64,000 nucleotides of DNA from Pyrus communis (Eukaryota; Streptophyta; Magnoliopsida; Rosales; Rosaceae), in contig NC_084816.1 in the NCBI RefSeq assembly GCF_963583255.1, forward strand, positions 23,706,119 through 23,770,118, given 5' to 3'. Below the pieces are notes generated by a model. The model was not told the origin of the DNA and searched no databases. It saw nothing but the letters and a program-made list of their open reading frames with translations. Both the position numbers and the translations under genes were made by a program. Positions 1-11,322 of this stretch are shown here, piece by piece (positions within the stretch are counted from its first letter, which is position 1; every line of letters starts with the position of its first letter).

Positions 1-343
1 AAAACTAGAGTTAGCTTCAATATCCTTTAATTTTATATATTTTACATGACAGTGTGACAGTTGTATAAAAAATCTCTTGTCCGAGTGGACGTAAACGAAC
101 TGATATGAGCGGATCGAGTATTAGAATATTCAAACTTGACACACAAGGCAGGGATTGTTGTGGTGCAAAACGGGAAAAAAGTTTGAAGGGAAAGGACTTG
201 GATTCTTCCCCAAGAAAGAACTATAACATGCTACAAACACTCTGTAACCCTAAGTCAAGTGGAACTTGGATAATCTCCCAACCAAGAACTCCTTTATAAC
301 TAGAGGGCGTCTTGTTGCGTAAATAATGATCAGTTGAATTACA

Positions 344-345
<2 letters not shown>

Positions 346-404
<59 letters not shown>
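346..404. repeat. (GA)n microsatellite just before a start codon
   Basis: An uninterrupted AG/GA dinucleotide run of about 59 bp ends 11 nt before the ATG of the first SP1-like gene. It therefore lies in that gene's probable 5' UTR. Long GA/CT runs are common in plant 5' UTRs and vary in length. The long ORFs read through it on either strand are artefacts of the repeat. Confidence 0.95.
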
Positions 405-408
<4 letters not shown>

Positions 409-415
409 AAAGAAG

Positions 416-2466
416 ATGGTTTGGAAGGGATTAGGATATTGCTTGGGCGGAGCTGTTCTTTCCTCCACCGGCTGGTTCCTCAACGAGTAATTCTTTTGCT
501 CCATTTTTCGATTTCGCCGTCTTTCGGAGAAAGAAGAATTGTAGTTTTGGTACATTTTAGAAGTTCAATTTCTTTTGGGGGAGTTAGTTATTAATTTAGT
601 TTAGTTTTTGTATTATTGCAGTGATGCAGATAAGCTTGACTCAGTCCCTCGGATCAGCCAGTTGAAGGATTTGGGTGCGTTCCTCTTTCGAAATCTGTCT
701 TTTCCGATTCCACAGTGCCGTCACACGCAAGTTATAACGCTTGTATCAACTTTTTCTAATTTTATCCGTCCATGACATATCAATCTTGTTGTCTTACCTA
801 AACAATAATATATGTCTTCTTTCGCTTTTCAGAAAATCATGGATCGGGCACGGTGGTCGCGATTTCGGGGGAAGTTGGCTCTGAAACACCCATCGACTGT
901 GAGCTTGGTGGTTTGCAAGGTGTAATTGTTCGAAAGGTACCGAAATCATAACTTACTGACGCAGCGGAAAGGAATGTATGGGTTAGGACTTACGGTTCAC
1001 AAACGATTCCTAAAAAGGTTCCTGTAACTCCAGTAACTCTTACAAGCTTTGCTTATATATTTCCACAAAATCTAAGGACAAAGGAAAGAAATGCGAAACA
1101 AAAAAAATGCAAAATTAACAAAACAACCCCAAAACTAATAAAACCGTTGTTTTGACCCTCTAAACAACTCCGAACGCCCCTAAACTGCCAACATCGTCAA
1201 GCAACTTCTTTATTCCTACGTCACACACACATATACGAAGGCCGGGATTCCATTTTAGTGTTCATGGAATGGGATACTCATTATGTGGTCGATGTGTTTT
1301 TCATATTATCAATATCATGTCGATATTGTGTTGGTAACTTGATATGAAATATTGATATACAAAATGTTGATTTAGGAATGGAGTACATGTCCTCATGACA
1401 TGTTCTCAATATATTGTCAATATGTTGTGGTATACGCCTCTCCTATTTTTATTTAGTGTTGAATTTTTTGTGTGGGTGTAATCGGTTGTTAATTACATTC
1501 TTGTTGATATCTTCTTTAGACAGAAGTAAAGTTGTTGAATTGGCCAGAGTCTGTTTCGGCAAACAAAACGAGAAAAGAAGTCCCATGGTATTTGGTAAGG
1601 ATTTTTGTTCTCCTCTCTTTGGTGCTCACTTAATTTTAGTTCTCGATTGAGTAAATATTAACTAGATTTTACAATGTGATGTTCTAAACTGCTACAGGAA
1701 GTGAAATTCGAAATTCTATGCAAAAAGGCTGGTACGTCGCCTCGACTAACTGACTTAACTTACATTTGCCTTGATTTTGTTATACAGGATGACGGAACTT
1801 GTCATGTGAACGTGGTGGGAGCTCAAGAAGCCTTCAACTTTAGCTTGCCAGTTGAAAATTGGGCAGCTGATAAGAGATTAGATGCTCCCTTCTCAATCTT
1901 CAAGGTTTGCCCTGACTTTAATCCGACAAAACTCTGAAAAGTCGATGGTTAAACGCCAACTAATACGATCTTTGTTTTGTCTTAGGTCCTTGGAGACCAA
2001 GTAAACGAGTGCGTACTTCCAGTTGGTACTTGTTTGGGCGTTGTTGGTGAGGTATGAAAGTAGTATTTTGTATCCTTCTACGTATGTTGTAGTACTTTAA
2101 ATCGGTGTCTGAATGTTTCGCGTCCATATTCTCAGGTTACCAAAGATGATAATGGTGCCATTCAGATTCATAAACCAAAAGAAGGGCAATTTTATGTATC
2201 CACCTCAACCATCGACGAGATCATTGATGACTACAGGACCTGGGCAAGGTTGGTTATTTGAAACTTTGAATCCATGCATTAATGCTTACAGACATTCGCT
2301 CATGTGTGTCTACCTGCGCGTTTGCTGCTCGTGCCATGTATCTATATTCTTCGTTTGTGATTTCTATTTTGTCCAAACTATAATATTTGATCTCTTCACC
2401 TGCAGGGTGCTGTATGCTGCATCCGCCGGGTTGGCTGTGTATTATGTTTTTCTGAGAAAAGACTAA
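416..2466 (+). CDS. RING-less SP1/MULAN-like membrane protein (GIDE-domain family)
   Basis: Eight exons fit GT-AG splicing and one open frame: 416-486, 622-674, 833-936, 1520-1594, 1788-1904, 1986-2051, 2136-2248 and 2406-2466. They total 660 nt, or 219 aa. Exon order and phases match the complete SP1 homologue at 17825. Recognisable family motifs are SGEVGSETPIDCE (exon 3), EVPWYL|DDGT (exon 4/5 junction), VLPVGT...VVGE (exon 6) and the second membrane segment (exon 8). The protein stops a few residues after that segment, so the cytosolic RING (SP1 exons 9-11) is absent. It cannot act as an E3 by itself. I see no stop or broken splice site, so it may be a functional RING-less paralogue or a young pseudogene. 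An extra ORF at about 1700-1737 was left in intron 4 because the family has no exon there. Exon boundaries are predicted, not transcript-supported. Confidence 0.78.
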
Positions 2467-3827
2467 GAAGGTGAATTGTCGCGCATGTTAGTTTGGAAAC
2501 TGACTACGTGAAATCGCCGCTGCTTAAGAACTCTTTCCATGATTGGATCATATCTTCTCTAAGAATCTGAAGGCCTAATTAAGCTGGTCTTAGTTTATAT
2601 GTTGACAATTTGTCTTTGTGCAACTCCCTTCGACTTTTTGCCAGAAGTTTCCAATTTATATTAATACATATTTTATTTCCAAACATGTTTTTAAGTTTCT
2701 TGATTAATTATTCTCAAATTTGTGATCGGATTTTTTTGCGATTTCTTATTGAATAGTCGAATAGAATTACAATCCTCAAGCATTATCTTGAATAATATCA
2801 TGCGGTTCTTCAGACCAAGTGCCCAATGCACTCAGGGACGAATTTATATGAGTGGGGGCATCCTCGAACAACAAAGTTACGATTAAAAATCTCAAGAATT
2901 TTTTAACAAAACGCTAATATATTAATCCATAAAGTTTTTCATACAACATATTACATTATTCCTTGAATCATTTTTATGTTTTAAAAGCTCTGCATAACAA
3001 TATCATTACCAATACCATTAAATATCTCTTTCTGTAAAAATAATCATGTTATCATTTATCCATTGATCTCTAAAAATTCTAAATTAAAATGCCAAAAAAA
3101 AATTAATAAAGTAAAATCGTATAAAATACATTTTTTTAAGAATTTTTTAAAAAATTCCATCCTACACTAACTCCATCCTTGGATGCACTGTATGGACAAA
3201 CATTTTTTGGATAAATGGTTCTTTGAATATATTTACATCTTCATCTTTGCATGGGCTGGGCGTCCGTCCTTCATCCCCATCCTTTGGCTAAAAAGCCTGT
3301 ATTTTTTATAAAGAGTTTACTTTTTTGATTACGATTAAAGAAAATCGAATTTCTAACTTAATTCTAATTTATTTTTCATCCATTATTTTTAATATAAATT
3401 TAGCATTAGTAGATTAAATAATCAGTAAAAATCGAACTCTAAGTAGGATGTATGGGCACAATTGTTTTCCATTCATTCTTGTCACTTAAACAAACCGTCC
3501 TATTTTTGAACTTTTGTTGACAAAAAATAAGAAATTATTTTAATACCACAATATATTTACATTGAATGAATAAATTAGTTTTAACGAGTTGTTTAACTCT
3601 GAATCAGAGACTTTATTTCAACAAAATACAGACTGAATGTTAGTTGACCAATCCATCATGTGCTTTTTGAAGTTGTATTATGATAAGTTCCCTTATTAAC
3701 TAAAACTCCTCGATTGAAAGACTTCACGTTGGCTGGGGGTTTCTAGCTTCTGAACCTGAAGTTTTGTGTTCAACTCTCTCTCACCAAACTGAAAGAAAGC
3801 AAACAGTTTTGATTTCTTCTTCATATA
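2467..3827. other. Intergenic, no gene seen
   Basis: This is the 3' UTR of the first SP1-like gene followed by AT-rich DNA. About 2540-2580 it contains a segment similar to the tail of the middle SP1 copy (about 15380-15415), with a shared 'tcatatctt' and 'ctgaaggcctaa'. I found no coding exon in the rest. The last 100 bp should be the promoter and 5' UTR of the middle copy. Confidence 0.6.
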
Positions 3828-3857
3828 ATGTCGGAGAAGGGCGTGGTCGAGGTGGGG

Positions 3858-3860
3858 TTA
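3858..3860. repeat. Left TTA target-site duplication of the Harbinger element
   Basis: The TTA here is repeated at 8286-8288, immediately outside the right inverted repeat. Three-base TTA/TAA duplications are the hallmark of PIF/Harbinger insertion. With one TTA copy kept, the flanks rejoin to an 86-nt first exon whose end phase equals that of the two paralogues. Confidence 0.9.
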
Positions 3861-4578
3861 GAGCAGATCCACCGGAGGTTTTTTTGCCCAGCACCTAGTC
3901 CAATTAACAGCCTGGAACCCTGTTCAAAAGCTCCAGCCCGTGAAACAGCCTGGCACCCAGCCCATGCCAGGCAGCAGGCCAGCCCATTTCGGACAGACCC
4001 AGAATCCAATCCAAAACGCTGGCGCGTGCACAACATTTGCGACTGGGTGCGAGTAGGAGACAGCGTTGCAGGCGGCGGGCCCCGCGTCTCAGCCCAACTT
4101 GGCTTCGAACAGCTGAGGGCTACGTGGCCCTCCTCAGAGTCGTTGGATTTCCAACGGCTAGTTTTTGTAGCCCGTTGGATTTCCAACGGTAAAAAAAATT
4201 TTAATTTGACTTTTAAAATGGACCGTCTCATCATAGATCAACGGTCCACGTTTTTTCACCAAAAATAAAATTAAAAAAAAAAAAAAAAGGCCCAACGGTC
4301 AGAATTTTGACCGTTGGCCACGTGGCAGCTGATTGGCTGTTGGATTTGATTATTTTTCAAATCCAATGGTCCAGATTAATTACAACATTAAAATTTATTA
4401 AAAATTAATTAAAATTTGTGAATTTTTTTTAAAAAATACAGAAAATTTTTTAAAAAATTAAATTTTTTTTTCTATAAATACCTAACCCTCATCTTCCACC
4501 TTACACCACATTTCAATATTTTCTACACTTTCTACACTTTCTACATTTGAATATTTTGTACACTTTGAGAGAAAAAAA

Positions 4579-5865
4579 ATGACTTCGTGGAAGCTTATTG
4601 AAGATGTTACGTTGTGTGAATGTTGGGTTCGCACTACTCATAACCCGATTACGGGTAATGAGATGGATAAACGAGAAATGTGGAGTAAAATTACGAAATC
4701 GTTTTGCGATGTACATGGAAAAGATGTCAGATCTAGTCAAGGTCTTCAAGGTCATTGGAAAAAACTCAATGCATCCTTTACTTGTTGGAAAAACGCCATC
4801 TCTCATACTTCTGGTAATCTGCGTAGTGGGACAAGTTTAGCGGATGAGGTAACAATATTTTTATTTATTTATATGCATTCCACCCACATCAATATTTTAA
4901 TTTATTTAATTTCTTATGTAATTTCTATGTAATATGCATTCCACGCCCATCAATATTTTAATTTATTTATTTGTGTTACACCCACATCAATATTTTAATT
5001 GATTTAATTTCTTATGTAATTTCTATGTAATTTCTTATGTAATTTATATGCATTCCACGCCCATCAATATTTTAATTTATTTATTTGTGTTACACCCGTA
5101 TTTTTTAATACTATCTTATCCCACATTTTTATAGACACTACAAGCACAAGCATTCTACAATGCAAAGAACCGTAACAAATCATTCAACAAATGGGAATGT
5201 TGGCAAATTGTCAAAGATTGCCCTAGATACAAAATTGTGGCAACCGGTCCAGAAGTTGTCATGCACGGTATGGGTCTACACAGTTCGCCAGAAGCAGACA
5301 CAGCCGAACAAGAAGCCAACACATTTGAAGACACGGAAGGGACGCTTGAATAAGTGCTAGAGACCCAACCGACTCGTCAGTCCCTCAGGTCTCAAGGTAA
5401 AAAGGCATCAAAGAAAAAAGGTGGTTCTTCCAAAAATGACTACACTAAATATATGGAGGAACTTGCTCGTCAAGGTGAACTGAACATGGCATGGGAAAAG
5501 GTCAGAGATGAGGAAAAAACTACTGCTATGGCAGCAATAATAGCAGATACTGAGGCTCGTGATGCGCGACTGAGAGACAAAGAGAAATAGTTAATCGAGA
5601 GAACAAGATGATTAGAGAAGCACTTCATCGAGAGAATGAGATGCTTAGAGAAGAAATGATGGCTCAAACAGATTGTGACACTATGAACAAGTCTCTAGTA
5701 GGACTGTCTCCGAATTCAAAATATTTTTGGACATCAGAAAAAAGAGATGTCGTGCGAAGGAGGCGTGCAAAAGATGCCGAAACAAGTCAAGGGGGTTCCA
5801 GTTACAGAAATCCTAGCAACCAAGATCCTAGCACCACATATCCTAACTCCACAGACTTTGTATAA
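4579..5865 (+). pseudogene. Harbinger ORF1 (Myb/SANT-like, NAM-associated C-terminus), broken
   Basis: Exon 1 (4579-4848) encodes a trihelix/Myb-like start with W-L-E-D and W-x3-T-x-F patterns, and ends in a GT donor. Exon 2 from 5135 continues in frame (TLQAQAFYNAKN..., W-x2-W...V.) and reaches TAA at 5351-5353. The same frame then runs on to TAG at 5588-5590. The charged coiled C-terminal part (REALHRENEMLREE, then SPNSKYFW) continues in another frame to 5865. This is the DNA-binding partner of Harbinger transposases, which helps bring the transposase to the element ends. At least two stops and one frameshift make it non-functional. Confidence 0.85.
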
Positions 5866-6167
5866 TTTCGCATTTATTTGTACTACTTTATTTAATTTGT
5901 TATGTAATTTCTTAACATTTTTAGAACTTTATTTAATTTCTTATTTATTTTTAGAACTTTATTTAATTTCTTATGTAATTTTTGTACTTTATTTAAATAT
6001 TTGAATAAGATTACATAAACTCACCAAATAAACATTTAAAAAAAAAACACCAAATAAAATTACATAGCCTCACTATTTAAACTTAAAAAAAAAAAAAAAA
6101 AAAAAAACACACTAAATAAGATTACTTAAAAAACAATACACTTTGTTCTTCAACCACAAGCCTTATT

Positions 6168-7574
6168 TTAATTATCTTCGCCTTCGTGCAATCCCCACTG
6201 ATGGTCAATCAAGTCATTCTGGCGGGTTATGTGCCAGTATGGCTTTTGCAATGAAGTGTACCGCTGAACGATCAATTCATTGTAACGTCCATCCCGTTCC
6301 AACGGCTCGTGTTGCACGGGATCTTCGGTCCGGTCATGAGCATAGTAGATTTGTGTTCTTGAGTTGTTCATCGGATCCGGCTCGTATTCATCAATGTCAT
6401 CATAATCATACTTGTCTTCAACAATCATGTTGTGGAGAATAATACACGTCATCATGATGGATCAAAGAGCCTCGACATCAAACATTCTAGCTGCAGCCCT
6501 GACAATGGCCCAACGAGCTTGCAGGATACCAAAACAACGCTCGACATCCTTCCTACACCCTTCTTGACACTTTGCGAAGTGTTTCTCTTTTGCACTCTGC
6601 GGATGTGGCACTGTTTTGACAAATGTTGACCACCTTGGGTAAATACCATCTGCAAGGTAGTATGGTCCCTCGTATTTATTACCATTAACCCAATATGTGC
6701 ATCTCGGCCCATTTCCTTGTAGCAGTTCGTCAAACACTGAAGATTGGGCAAGGACATTTAGGTCATTCTGAGCTCTTGGAACACCAAAAAAAACATGCCA
6801 AATCCATGTATCAAAAGAAGCCACCGCTTCTAAAATGATGTTTTTGGCTCTTTTTCTGTCGCCATAAGCTCCTTGTCACGCACTTGGACAGTTTTTCCAT
6901 GTCCAGTGCATGCAGTCGATGCTTCCAATCATGCCAGGGAAGCCTCGCATCTCACCCTTCCTCAGAAGCCTTCGCATGTCCCTTGGCGTGGGTTGCCGAA
7001 GGTACTCATTGGTGTAGAGGGCTTCAATTGCAGAGCAAAACCGCATTAGGGACTCAAGAACTGTTGTTTTTCCCATCCTTGCGATCTCATCCACTTAATC
7101 TGCAGATGCTCCATATGCAAACATTCGCAAGGAAGCCGAAATTTTTTGCTCAGGAAGAAGACCTAGAACATGAAAAACATCATCTTTTTGCACAAAATAT
7201 GGATCATGGTTGCAAACATCACTCATGATTTTATCGAACAAACACTGTTGCATTCTAAAAGGACGTCTAAAAACATGATCAGGGAAAACGCTATTGGGAA
7301 TAAAATAATATTCCAAGAGATCTTTACCTCGTCTTTCCCTTCTTCTATCGATGTTTGCCGCACGTCTGGGTTTGGCTATCTGACCCATAGCTTCCATGAT
7401 ACGGCGGGAATGTGAGGCCATCCGCCGTCTATGGTGATCATCCTCATTCTCCTCCATTGCGAAGGCCTCATCTCCACCTCCACCTTGGTCAAGATTGACC
7501 AATTCTTCCTGTTGTGCCAACAACCTTTTCTGCTGCTCTTGCAACTGTTTATACGCTCTCCTTGAAGAAGACAT
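6168..7574 (-). pseudogene. Harbinger DDE transposase with three premature stops
   Basis: Read on the minus strand from ATG at 7574 to TAA at 6168, one frame gives a Harbinger-family (DDE_Tnp_4-like) transposase. An N-terminal basic part is followed by LLEYYF...F..RFRM-type sequence, then GSIDCMHW (first D), the PRAQNDLNVL segment (second D) and DVERCFGILQARW (E), and LHNMIVED near the C-terminus. The frame is interrupted three times, at ASAD*VDE (7095-7097), NCPSA*QG (6876-6878) and DVEAL*SIM (6462-6464). There is no frameshift. Each stop is explained by a single C-to-T or G-to-A change (CAA or CAG to TAA/TAG type, TGG to TGA twice). The catalytic residues are still present. Confidence 0.9.
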
Positions 7575-7689
7575 TGTAAGAACTCAAGATTTGAAAATGA
7601 TAAAGAAGAATTCTGAGCTAAAAAAAGGGATTGAGTTTAGTGTGAGGATGAATGTAGGGATGTAGGGTTTATATGGACAAAAAAAAAAA

Positions 7690-8040
7690 AAAAATGAGGT
7701 TCTGGACAATGCCACGTGGCACTACGTGCTTGGTTGAAAATCTTATCGAAATCTTGGCTAAATTATTGTAAACAGGAAGTGACATGTGGCGTGTCGGGAT
7801 TGGTTGAAAATTTTATCAGAAATCTATCTACAAAATAGTACGTTCGGATAATGACACATGGCGTGACAAGATTGGTTAAAAATCTTATCAAAATCTTGCC
7901 TAAATTATTGTAAACAGGAAGTGAAACGTGGGTTGTCGGGATTGGTTGAAAATCTTAGCGGAAATCTATTCACAAAATAGTACGTTCGGATAATGACACG
8001 TGGCGTGACGAGATTGGTTAAAAATCCTATCCGAAATTAA
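7690..8040. repeat. Subterminal tandem repeats of the Harbinger element
   Basis: A unit of about 130-140 bp is repeated. Pieces such as 'attggttgaaaatctta', 'aaattattgtaaacaggaagtga' and 'gtacgttcggataatgacac' recur at about 7730-7860 and 7870-8010. It lies between the transposase start and the right terminal repeat. It may be a block of binding sites for the element's own proteins, which is inference. Confidence 0.8.
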
Positions 8041-8091
8041 AACTATTTTATTTATTTATTATTTTATAAAAAAAATTATTTAATATTTTAA

Positions 8092-8285
8092 ATGGACTGG
8101 GTGCCAGCACATTTTGTAGGGGTGGAGATCGTTTGTGTTAGCGCATTTTTAGACTGGGTGCCAGCACATTTTTTTTGGGGTGGAGATGCTTTGGCCTATT
8201 ACTGTTCATTAGGGTCTATTACTGTTCACTGAAGTGGATAAATGGGCTGGGTGCTGGCGCAAAGTCTTTAGGGGTGGAGTTGCTC
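8092..8285. repeat. Right Harbinger terminus with repeated end motif
   Basis: The motif 'ctgggtgccagcaca' followed by 'ggggtggagat' occurs at about 8096-8130, again at about 8154-8190, and in variant form ('ctgggtgctggcgcaaa...ggggtggagttgctc') at the true end, 8248-8285. The left end has only one copy. The outermost copy is taken as the real terminus because TTA follows it and the interrupted exon resumes there. Confidence 0.8.
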
Positions 8286-8393
8286 TTACTATGCTGTTTG
8301 GGCGGAGCTGCTTTGTACCTTCTTGGTTATTTCTTTGACAGGTCAGTTTGGATCTGCATTTTGAAATTAAACCTATAGCTTTATGTCGTATAG

Positions 8394-8515
8394 ATGTGGA
8401 CGTAGCTATATTGTTTAGAGCATATTCGCTCCTCCTATGCATTAAAGTTCGAATCCTCTTCTTCATAGTTTAGATTATCTTCAACCAAAATATTGTCCTT
8501 TCACTTAAAGAAATT
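8394..8515 (+). repeat. SINE-like repeat unit, left copy
   Basis: The segment beginning 'gatgtggacgtagct' resembles the one beginning 'gatgtgggcatagtc' at 12735, on the other side of the LTR insertion. Both continue into '(a)tagtttag..ta.att' and 'tttcctttca'-like blocks. 'gtttagagca' and 'agttcgaatcc' resemble the A and B boxes of tRNA-derived SINEs. This is a weak assignment. Confidence 0.4.
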
Positions 8516-8518
8516 CTT

Positions 8519-8523
8519 ACTTT
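8519..8523. repeat. ACTTT target-site duplication (left)
   Basis: ACTTT occurs directly before the TG of the 5' LTR and again at 12723-12727 directly after the CA of the 3' LTR. A perfect 5-bp duplication shows that the two LTRs and everything between them arrived in one insertion. Confidence 0.92.
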
Positions 8524-9751
8524 TGTTTGGACCCGATTTTACACTATCAGCCCGAGTAATCAAGTGCTGTTGAAGGACACGATGGTTGAAATGATTTTCA
8601 ATTATTATTGAGAAATAATATTGTGATTTTAATCATGATATTATCTCTTAATAATATATTAAATTATTTAAACCTAATAGTTATCTATATCCCGATTGAT
8701 TTGAACGTTTGGAATATTGGGATATGCGACAGCAGATAAATATAGTGCCAAATGGTATATGCTTTTGGATGTGGCCACGTGAATGTGCTTGTTGGGATTT
8801 TATCCCATGTAACTTTGCATGCATAAGCGCCACCTGGATCGACATGGTGGAAATAAAGAAGGAAAACATTGATGTGAGGGCACGGTTTCCTAGTTGAACT
8901 AGGAGATAGTCTGAGGGCATGGTTTCTTTTGAGGGATGCAAAGGATAAGGAAGGAAAAAACAAATGTTTTTGTTTTTTGAATAATGGTTAGAGTCAGATG
9001 ATGATGACGGCTAAAGGATAGGCTCTCGCCTATCTTGAGAAGTCTTTGACTGAAGTTTTGGCTAAACAAGTTTGAGTTGAAATCAAATTCTACAAGTCCA
9101 GTCCGTGCAGAGTAAGTACTTCAATCCTATAAATACAGATGCAATGACAACGGGAAAAAGACCTCCAATTCAATACATAACTGCCCTATGCAAAACCTCT
9201 CAAACATCTTGAGATTTTTTATTTTCTTTTTCCCTGCCGACATATCTTCAGTTTGGATAAACAACACTATGAAAGCAACTGGCGAACATCTTCAGTTTGG
9301 ATAAATACACTGTTGCCGTAGAATCAGCCGTTCCCGAAGCATCTTTAGTTTGGATAAACAGCACTGCGTCGAGGCTGACTGGTTATCTATCCAAGTCTCG
9401 GTCGAGAAGGATTTTCGAATCCTTATTGGCAGAGGTCATCTCATTAGCCTTCTAGGCCAAGTGAGGTGTTACCAGGTTACTACATTCGGCACCTTGAGAG
9501 CTGAATTTGATATTGAACTTCGCAGAACTAACAGCCTTGTCTTCAGGCTCGAGAATCCAAAGGCCGAGATTTGTTCCTTCCTCGGCTGCAATCGCAAGAT
9601 CAAGAAGTCAGCAGCACACTCAACGCAACATCAACAAATTTTACTCCTCGGCCGACAAGTTGGCACGCCCCCATTCAACGGAATGATGTAGTTAGCTTAT
9701 TAGTTACTCGGCCTGCGCGCCACGTAGACTTTGTAATTTTTAGGGTTAACA
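8524..9751 (+). repeat. 5' LTR of the LARD-like element
   Basis: The 1228-bp LTR begins TGTTTGGACC and ends TTAACA. A TATA-like 'cctataaatacag' at about 9126 is repeated at the same place in the 3' LTR and probably marks the promoter. An antisense ORF of about 90 codons is shared by both LTRs. It looks incidental. Confidence 0.9.
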
Positions 9752-11322
9752 TTTTGGCACGCCCAGTGGGACCCAGTGATAAAACTGCGAAGTTCATATG
9801 ATATATCAAGATTCCAATCCGGCTCCACGTAGCCAATTGTACGAGCTCCTAGAGGAATTGAAAAAACACAATGAGGAACGAAAAAGATCTTTAGAAGTGG
9901 AAAAAATTCTTCGTGGCCATACAGAGATGCAAAAGTCATTCGCTTACATGTTGAGAATAAAAACTCCTGTTACCCTGCAAGAGCAGGGTAAATGAAGACA
10001 GGGCTCAATTTAATACCTGGCTAGATGGAAAATGTTTTCCGTACGTTTTCAACTACAAATCAATTCCATTTGAGGAATGGTTGGTTGAAAAGACCGGGGG
10101 GCAATTTTCCACTCCGGCTATAATCAGACATCGGCCTAAGAAAATTGTTAATTTGGCCGAAGAACAAAGGCCACCTATTTTTTCGATTGAGACTAAAAAT
10201 ATGGTCAGCCAAGAAGAAAAACCTAGGCCACCTATTTTTTCGGTCGAGGCTGAAAGTATGGTAAACCTAGAAGAAAATGTTCAAGTTTCTGAGCCAAAAA
10301 TTGACTTAGAAAATAATTGATCAGAAAAGTGTTCCAATGACGAACAAGACCAATTCATGGTTTCAGTTGAACAAACCATGCCAATCGATATGGTATTTGG
10401 CGATAAAGCCGATATGGAGCAATCCCGTTCGGCTCAGTTGTTCGGGTTAAAAGCCGAAATTGGCGAAATTATTATGCATGGGGGCATAATAATTGTCCAA
10501 CACATTCGGCGGTCAAAAATGAAAAATATTTCGCCGAGTCAAAAATATTTGGAGAAAATTCTTTATTCGGGCCTAGAGCAAAATCAATTTGAAAATTTTG
10601 TTATTACACGATCTCGACTTGGAATAAAGCATCGTTGGCCTCCTCCTTTTCATGGATCGGCCACTTTTATTCCTATACATTAGATTTCAATTTTTTATGT
10701 ATTTTCTTATCCATCTGGTTGTTTAAGCCGATGCATAAGAAAATAGGGGGCAACGAGCACTGAGCCCTTGTAAAAAATTAAATTAAAAAAAAAAAAAGGT
10801 GACAAAAATATGCATGCCCGACAACATCATTCCAAGGCCAATGGGCCAAGTTTTGATTTTGTTTTTTGTGGCTTTGGATTTATATATATATATATGATGA
10901 TGGTCTTCAGCCACTTTAAGACCTCGGCCAACGATGAAGTTCCTCGGCCCCGAAGCGTATATAGCTAATGTTCCTCGACCACTTTTATTAGTTATATATA
11001 ATTAGTTATGTATATATAGGCAGGCTGAGCTCCAAGAACAATTTTTCTCGACCCTTCCAAATTTTTTCTCGACCTCGGCAGTCGAGAGCTATGATAGCTG
11101 TCTCATTTTCTGCTCTCCATTGCAGCTTCTCTGCCATCACAAATGGGCTGCTGAAAACAAGTGGTACCCATCAGTTTTCAACTAAACTGGGGTTTCTTCA
11201 AACAAGAGTCATCTGCTTCGCCGAGTCACTTCATTTTTCGACGATAGCGGGGGTTATTCGACTGTGATAATTTCCTTAACCATTCGGCTTGTGGGCCTAA
11301 GATCAAGGAAACTGGGGGGCAA

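Larger units (their letters stand above)
3861..8285. mobile_element. PIF/Harbinger DNA transposon, two ORFs, decayed
   Basis: The element is 4425 bp between TTA target-site duplications. Its imperfect terminal inverted repeats begin GAGCAGATCCACC on the left and, read inward from the right end, GAGCAACTCCACC. Homology extends about 45 bp and includes a shared 'gcccagcac/gccagcac' block. Inside are an ORF1 for a Myb/SANT-like protein on the + strand and a DDE transposase on the - strand, converging on about 5870-6170. This is the standard Harbinger layout. Both ORFs carry stops, so the copy is not autonomous now. The right end also contains subterminal repeats (see separate entries). It is inserted in exon 1 of the middle SP1-like gene. 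Confidence 0.93.

Noticed and set aside
250..594. Overlapping ORFs on both strands through the GA run
   Set aside because: Their sequence is mostly (ER)n or (SL)n from the microsatellite.
1700..1740. Additional exon in intron 4 of the RING-less SP1 gene
   Set aside because: The family has a direct PWYL-DDGT junction. Adding the segment has no counterpart in the paralogues.
3821..4268. ORFs of 137 and 146 codons at the left Harbinger end
   Set aside because: They run from the interrupted SP1 exon 1 into the terminal inverted repeat, a chimeric reading.
8681..8963. Antisense ORFs shared by both LTRs of the LARD-like element
   Set aside because: No family features. They are present twice only because the LTR is present twice.
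10081..10683. ORFs in the LARD-like interior as retrotransposon proteins
   Set aside because: Low-complexity repeats (RPPIFS...E) with no gag, protease or polymerase motif. Left as part of the element.
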